Assembly (NCBI GenBank): GCA_023432995.1
Contig: JAEZES010000248.1
Location: 1 to 7,698, forward strand
DNA: 7,698 nucleotides
Origin: Pseudomonadota bacterium
GTDB lineage: Bacteria; Pseudomonadota; Alphaproteobacteria; Sphingomonadales; Sphingomonadaceae
Reading direction: 5' to 3'
Every line of letters begins with the position of its first letter. The first letter of the stretch is position 1. The position numbers and the translations under genes were made by a program. Under the pieces are notes generated by a model. The model saw only the letters and a program-made list of their open reading frames with translations, had not been told where the DNA came from and did no database searches. Below, one piece after another: positions 5,354-7,698 of this stretch.

Positions 5354-6958
5354 ATGACCGAACCGGCTCCCACCCCCGACGCCGTCTCGCGCCGCCAGCG
5401 CGGCTTCCTCGGGTTCGTCGAGCGGGTCGGCAACCTGCTGCCCGAGCCGGCGATGATCTTCGTCTACCTGATCGGCGTGCTGATGGTGCTGAGCGCCGTC
5501 GGCGACGCGCTCGACTGGGGCGCGAGCCTGCCGTTCACCGGCACAGAGGCGCCGGCCGGGGCGACGCTGGCGAACGGCGTCATCACCTACGACGCGATGA
5601 GCCTGTTCTCGGCCGAGAACGTCGGCCGGCTGCTGACCGAGATGCCGCGCACGATGAGCGGCTTCGCGCCGCTCGGGCTGATCCTCGTCATTATGCTCGG
5701 CGCGGCGGTGGCCGAGCGTTCGGGCCTGTTCTCGGCGCTGATCCGCGCCTCGCTGCGCAACGCGCCGCGCGCGATCCTGACGCCGCTGGTGGCGGTGATC
5801 GGGATGGTCTCGCACCACGCCTCGGACGCCGCCTACGTGGTGTTCGTGCCGCTCGCGGCGCTGATCTACGCTTCGCTCGGGCGGCACCCGCTGGTCGGTC
5901 TGGCCGCCGCCTTCGCCGCGGTTTCGGGCGGCTACGCGGGCAACGTCACCCCGGGGCAGATCGACGTGCTGCTGTTCGGCTTCACCCAGGAAGCGGCGCG
6001 CATCGTCGAGCCCGGCTGGCTGATGAACCCGGCCGGCAACTGGTGGTTCATCCTCTCGATCGTGATCCTCTACACCCCGGTGATCTGGTTCATCACCGAC
6101 AAGGTGATCGAGCCGCGGCTCGGGCCGTGGAGCGGCGAGGTCGACGAGGAGACCCGCGCCGAGCTCGCCAAGTCGGCGCTCGAGCCCGGCGAGCGCAAGG
6201 GCCTGCGCCGCGCCGGCCTCGCCGCGCTGGCGATCGTGGCGCTCTACTTTGTACTGACGCTGGCGCCGGGCTACGCGCCGCTGTTCAATCCCGCCGGCGA
6301 GGGCACCGCGCAATACCAGCCGCTGTTCGGGGCGCTGATCGCCGGCTTCTTCCTGCTGTTCGTCAGCACCGGGATCGCCTTCGGCAGCGCCGCCGGCACG
6401 ATCCGCAGCGACAAGGACGTGATCGACATGATGCGCGACGGCATCCGCGCGATCGCGCCCTACATCGTGTTCGTGTTCTTCGCCGCGCACTTCGTGGCGA
6501 TGTTCAACTGGAGCCGGATCGGCCCGATCATCGCCATCAACGGCGCCGAGGCGCTCGCCGCGCTGGCGCTGCCGGCGCCGCTGCTGCTGGTCAGCGTGCA
6601 GCTGCTCGGCAGCTTCCTCGACCTGTTCATCGGCTCGGCCAGCGCCAAGTGGAGCGCGCTGGCGCCGGTGGTGGTGCCGATGTTCATGCTGCTCGGGATC
6701 AGCCCGGAGATGACCACCGCCGCCTATCGCATGGGCGACAGCTACACCAACATCATGACCCCGCTGATGAGCTACTTCCCGCTGATCCTCGCCTTCACCC
6801 GGCGATGGGACAAGAGCTTCGGGGTCGGCTCGGTGCTCGCGCTGATGCTGCCCTACGCGCTCGCCTTCATGGCGATCGGGGTGGCGATGGTGGTCAGCTG
6901 GGTCGCGTTCGACCTGCCGCTGGGGCCCGGGGCGCAAGTGTTCTACGAGGCGCCATGA
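5354..6958 (+). CDS. AbgT-family transporter (p-aminobenzoyl-glutamate transporter family)
   Basis: This inner-membrane protein has 534 residues, a normal length for the family. A short polar N-terminus leads to the first helix (MIFVYLIGVLMVLSAVG), and about nine helices plus re-entrant segments follow, with a charged cytoplasmic loop near residues 255-285. Family signatures are clear: SHHASDAAYVV, GRHPLVGLAAAFA, then D204 in GQIDVLLFG, and the C-terminal block GSASAKWSALAP, AYRMGDSYTNIMTP. S430, W433, R459, D462 and P470 have the same mutual spacing as the functionally important S417, W420, R446, D449 and P457 of Neisseria MtrF, and D204 probably corresponds to MtrF D193. E. coli AbgT imports p-aminobenzoyl-glutamate, while MtrF and YdaH have been described as sulfonamide exporters, so neither direction nor substrate can be fixed here. 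The stop overlaps the liuB start by 4 nt. The ribosome site lies in the preceding repeat. Confidence 0.9.
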   Translation: MTEPAPTPDAVSRRQRGFLGFVERVGNLLPEPAMIFVYLIGVLMVLSAVGDALDWGASLPFTGTEAPAGATLANGVITYDAMSLFSAENVGRLLTEMPRTMSGFAPLGLILVIMLGAAVAERSGLFSALIRASLRNAPRAILTPLVAVIGMVSHHASDAAYVVFVPLAALIYASLGRHPLVGLAAAFAAVSGGYAGNVTPGQIDVLLFGFTQEAARIVEPGWLMNPAGNWWFILSIVILYTPVIWFITDKVIEPRLGPWSGEVDEETRAELAKSALEPGERKGLRRAGLAALAIVALYFVLTLAPGYAPLFNPAGEGTAQYQPLFGALIAGFFLLFVSTGIAFGSAAGTIRSDKDVIDMMRDGIRAIAPYIVFVFFAAHFVAMFNWSRIGPIIAINGAEALAALALPAPLLLVSVQLLGSFLDLFIGSASAKWSALAPVVVPMFMLLGISPEMTTAAYRMGDSYTNIMTPLMSYFPLILAFTRRWDKSFGVGSVLALMLPYALAFMAIGVAMVVSWVAFDLPLGPGAQVFYEAP

Positions 6959-7698
6959 GCGCCCCCGTCCTCACCAGTTCCATCGATCTCGATGCACCCG
7001 AAGCCCGGGCGCGCGCGGCGCACAACCGCCCGCGGGCGGGGGAGTTGCGGGCCAAAGTCGCCGAGGCGGCGCTTGGCGGATCGGAAGCCAGCCGCGAGCG
7101 GCACGCCGCGCGCGGCAAGCTGCTGCCGCGCGAGCGGGTCGAGCGGCTGCTCGATCCGGGCTCGCCGTTCCTCGAGATCGGCCAGCTCGCGGCGAACGGG
7201 CTCTACGGCGGCGAAGTGCCCGGCGCGGGGTTGATCGCCGGGATCGGGCGCATCTCGGGGCGGCAATGCATGATCGTCGCCAACGACGCGACGGTGAAGG
7301 GCGGCACCTACTACCCGCTGACGGTCAAGAAGCACCTGCGCGCGCAGGAGATCGCGCGCGAGAACCGGCTGCCGTGCCTGTACCTGGTCGACAGCGGCGG
7401 GGCCAACCTGCCGCACCAGGCCGAGGTGTTCCCCGACCGCGACCACTTCGGGCGGATCTTCTTCAACCAGGCGCAGATGAGCGCGCTCGGCATCCCGCAG
7501 GTCGCCTGCGTGATGGGCTCGTGCACCGCCGGCGGGGCCTATGTCCCGGCGATGAGCGACGAGAGCGTGATCGTGCGCAACCAGGGCACGATCTTCCTCG
7601 GCGGTCCGCCGCTGGTGAAGGCCGCGATCGGCGAGATCGTGACGGCGGAGGAGCTCGGCGGGGGAGAGCTGCACGCGCGGCGCTCCGGCGTCGTGGAT
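6955..7698 (+). CDS. liuB: 3-Methylcrotonyl-CoA carboxylase, carboxyltransferase (beta) subunit, 3' end outside window
   Basis: The first 248 codons are present and the frame is open to the right edge; the full protein is usually about 535 residues. The beta subunit moves the carboxyl group from biotin to 3-methylcrotonyl-CoA, giving 3-methylglutaconyl-CoA, the step after LiuA. Visible family blocks are GKLLPRERVERLLDPGSPFLEIG, with LYGGEVPGAG and ANDATVKGGTYYPLTVKKHL next, then VDSGGANLPHQAEVFPDRDH, FFNQAQMSALGIPQ, MGSCTAGGAYVPAMSDE and IFLGGPPLVKAAIGE. The GGANLPHQ..VFPD and GGPPLVKAA combination points to methylcrotonyl-CoA rather than propionyl- or acetyl-CoA carboxylase; a geranyl-CoA carboxylase subunit is a less likely alternative. 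The ATG at 6955 overlaps the transporter stop (ATGA), with GAGG 4 nt upstream, which suggests translational coupling. The biotin-carrying alpha subunit should be encoded further right. Confidence 0.93.
   Translation, partial: MSAPVLTSSIDLDAPEARARAAHNRPRAGELRAKVAEAALGGSEASRERHAARGKLLPRERVERLLDPGSPFLEIGQLAANGLYGGEVPGAGLIAGIGRISGRQCMIVANDATVKGGTYYPLTVKKHLRAQEIARENRLPCLYLVDSGGANLPHQAEVFPDRDHFGRIFFNQAQMSALGIPQVACVMGSCTAGGAYVPAMSDESVIVRNQGTIFLGGPPLVKAAIGEIVTAEELGGGELHARRSGVVD

Noticed and set aside
5036..6937. 633-residue minus-strand frame opposite the AbgT-type gene and the end of the second hydrolase
   Set aside because: It reads as low-complexity His/Arg/Asp/Gln-rich sequence with no motif and crosses the palindromic repeat, while the opposite strand encodes a clear transporter.

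Overview
The window is high-GC DNA (roughly 70% by eye) with heavy G/C use at third codon positions. It most resembles an alphaproteobacterium, probably of the Sphingomonadales (Sphingomonas/Erythrobacter type). That placement is an inference from three things: the gene content, the HWE-family histidine kinase, and an intergenic palindromic repeat of a style common in that order. No rRNA, tRNA, CRISPR array, insertion sequence or phage gene is visible.

Layout. (1) Positions 1-321 hold the 3' end of an MFS transporter on the + strand. (2) Positions 290-1792 hold a GAF-PAS-HWE sensor histidine kinase on the - strand. It converges on the transporter, overlaps it by 32 bp, and is best started at a TTG codon. 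(3) Positions 1793-1948 form a short divergent regulatory region. (4) From 1949 to the right edge runs a co-directional + strand cluster: isovaleryl-CoA dehydrogenase (liuA), two tandem exported PF00756-type alpha/beta-hydrolases, an AbgT-family membrane transporter, and the first 248 codons of the methylcrotonyl-CoA carboxylase carboxyltransferase subunit (liuB). Gaps inside the cluster are short (27 nt, 11 nt, and a 4-nt ATGA overlap), except for 166 nt before the transporter, which is nearly filled by a nested palindromic repeat.

How the genes fit together. LiuA and LiuB catalyse consecutive steps of leucine/isovalerate breakdown (isovaleryl-CoA to 3-methylcrotonyl-CoA to 3-methylglutaconyl-CoA), so this is a leucine-utilisation operon whose remaining genes should lie to the right. 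The unusual part is the three-gene insert between liuA and liuB: two secreted serine hydrolases, each with a vicinal Cys-Cys pair as its only cysteines, and an AbgT-type transporter. A reasonable but untested idea is that the hydrolases release an acyl or amide compound in the periplasm, that the transporter moves a product or a related compound, and that the carbon reaches the leucine pathway. The repeat ahead of the transporter carries that gene's Shine-Dalgarno sequence in its outer stem, so RNA folding could set how much transporter, and perhaps LiuB, is made relative to the upstream genes.

There is no stretch longer than 300 bases without a gene. Several long open frames opposite real genes were judged to be composition-driven shadows.
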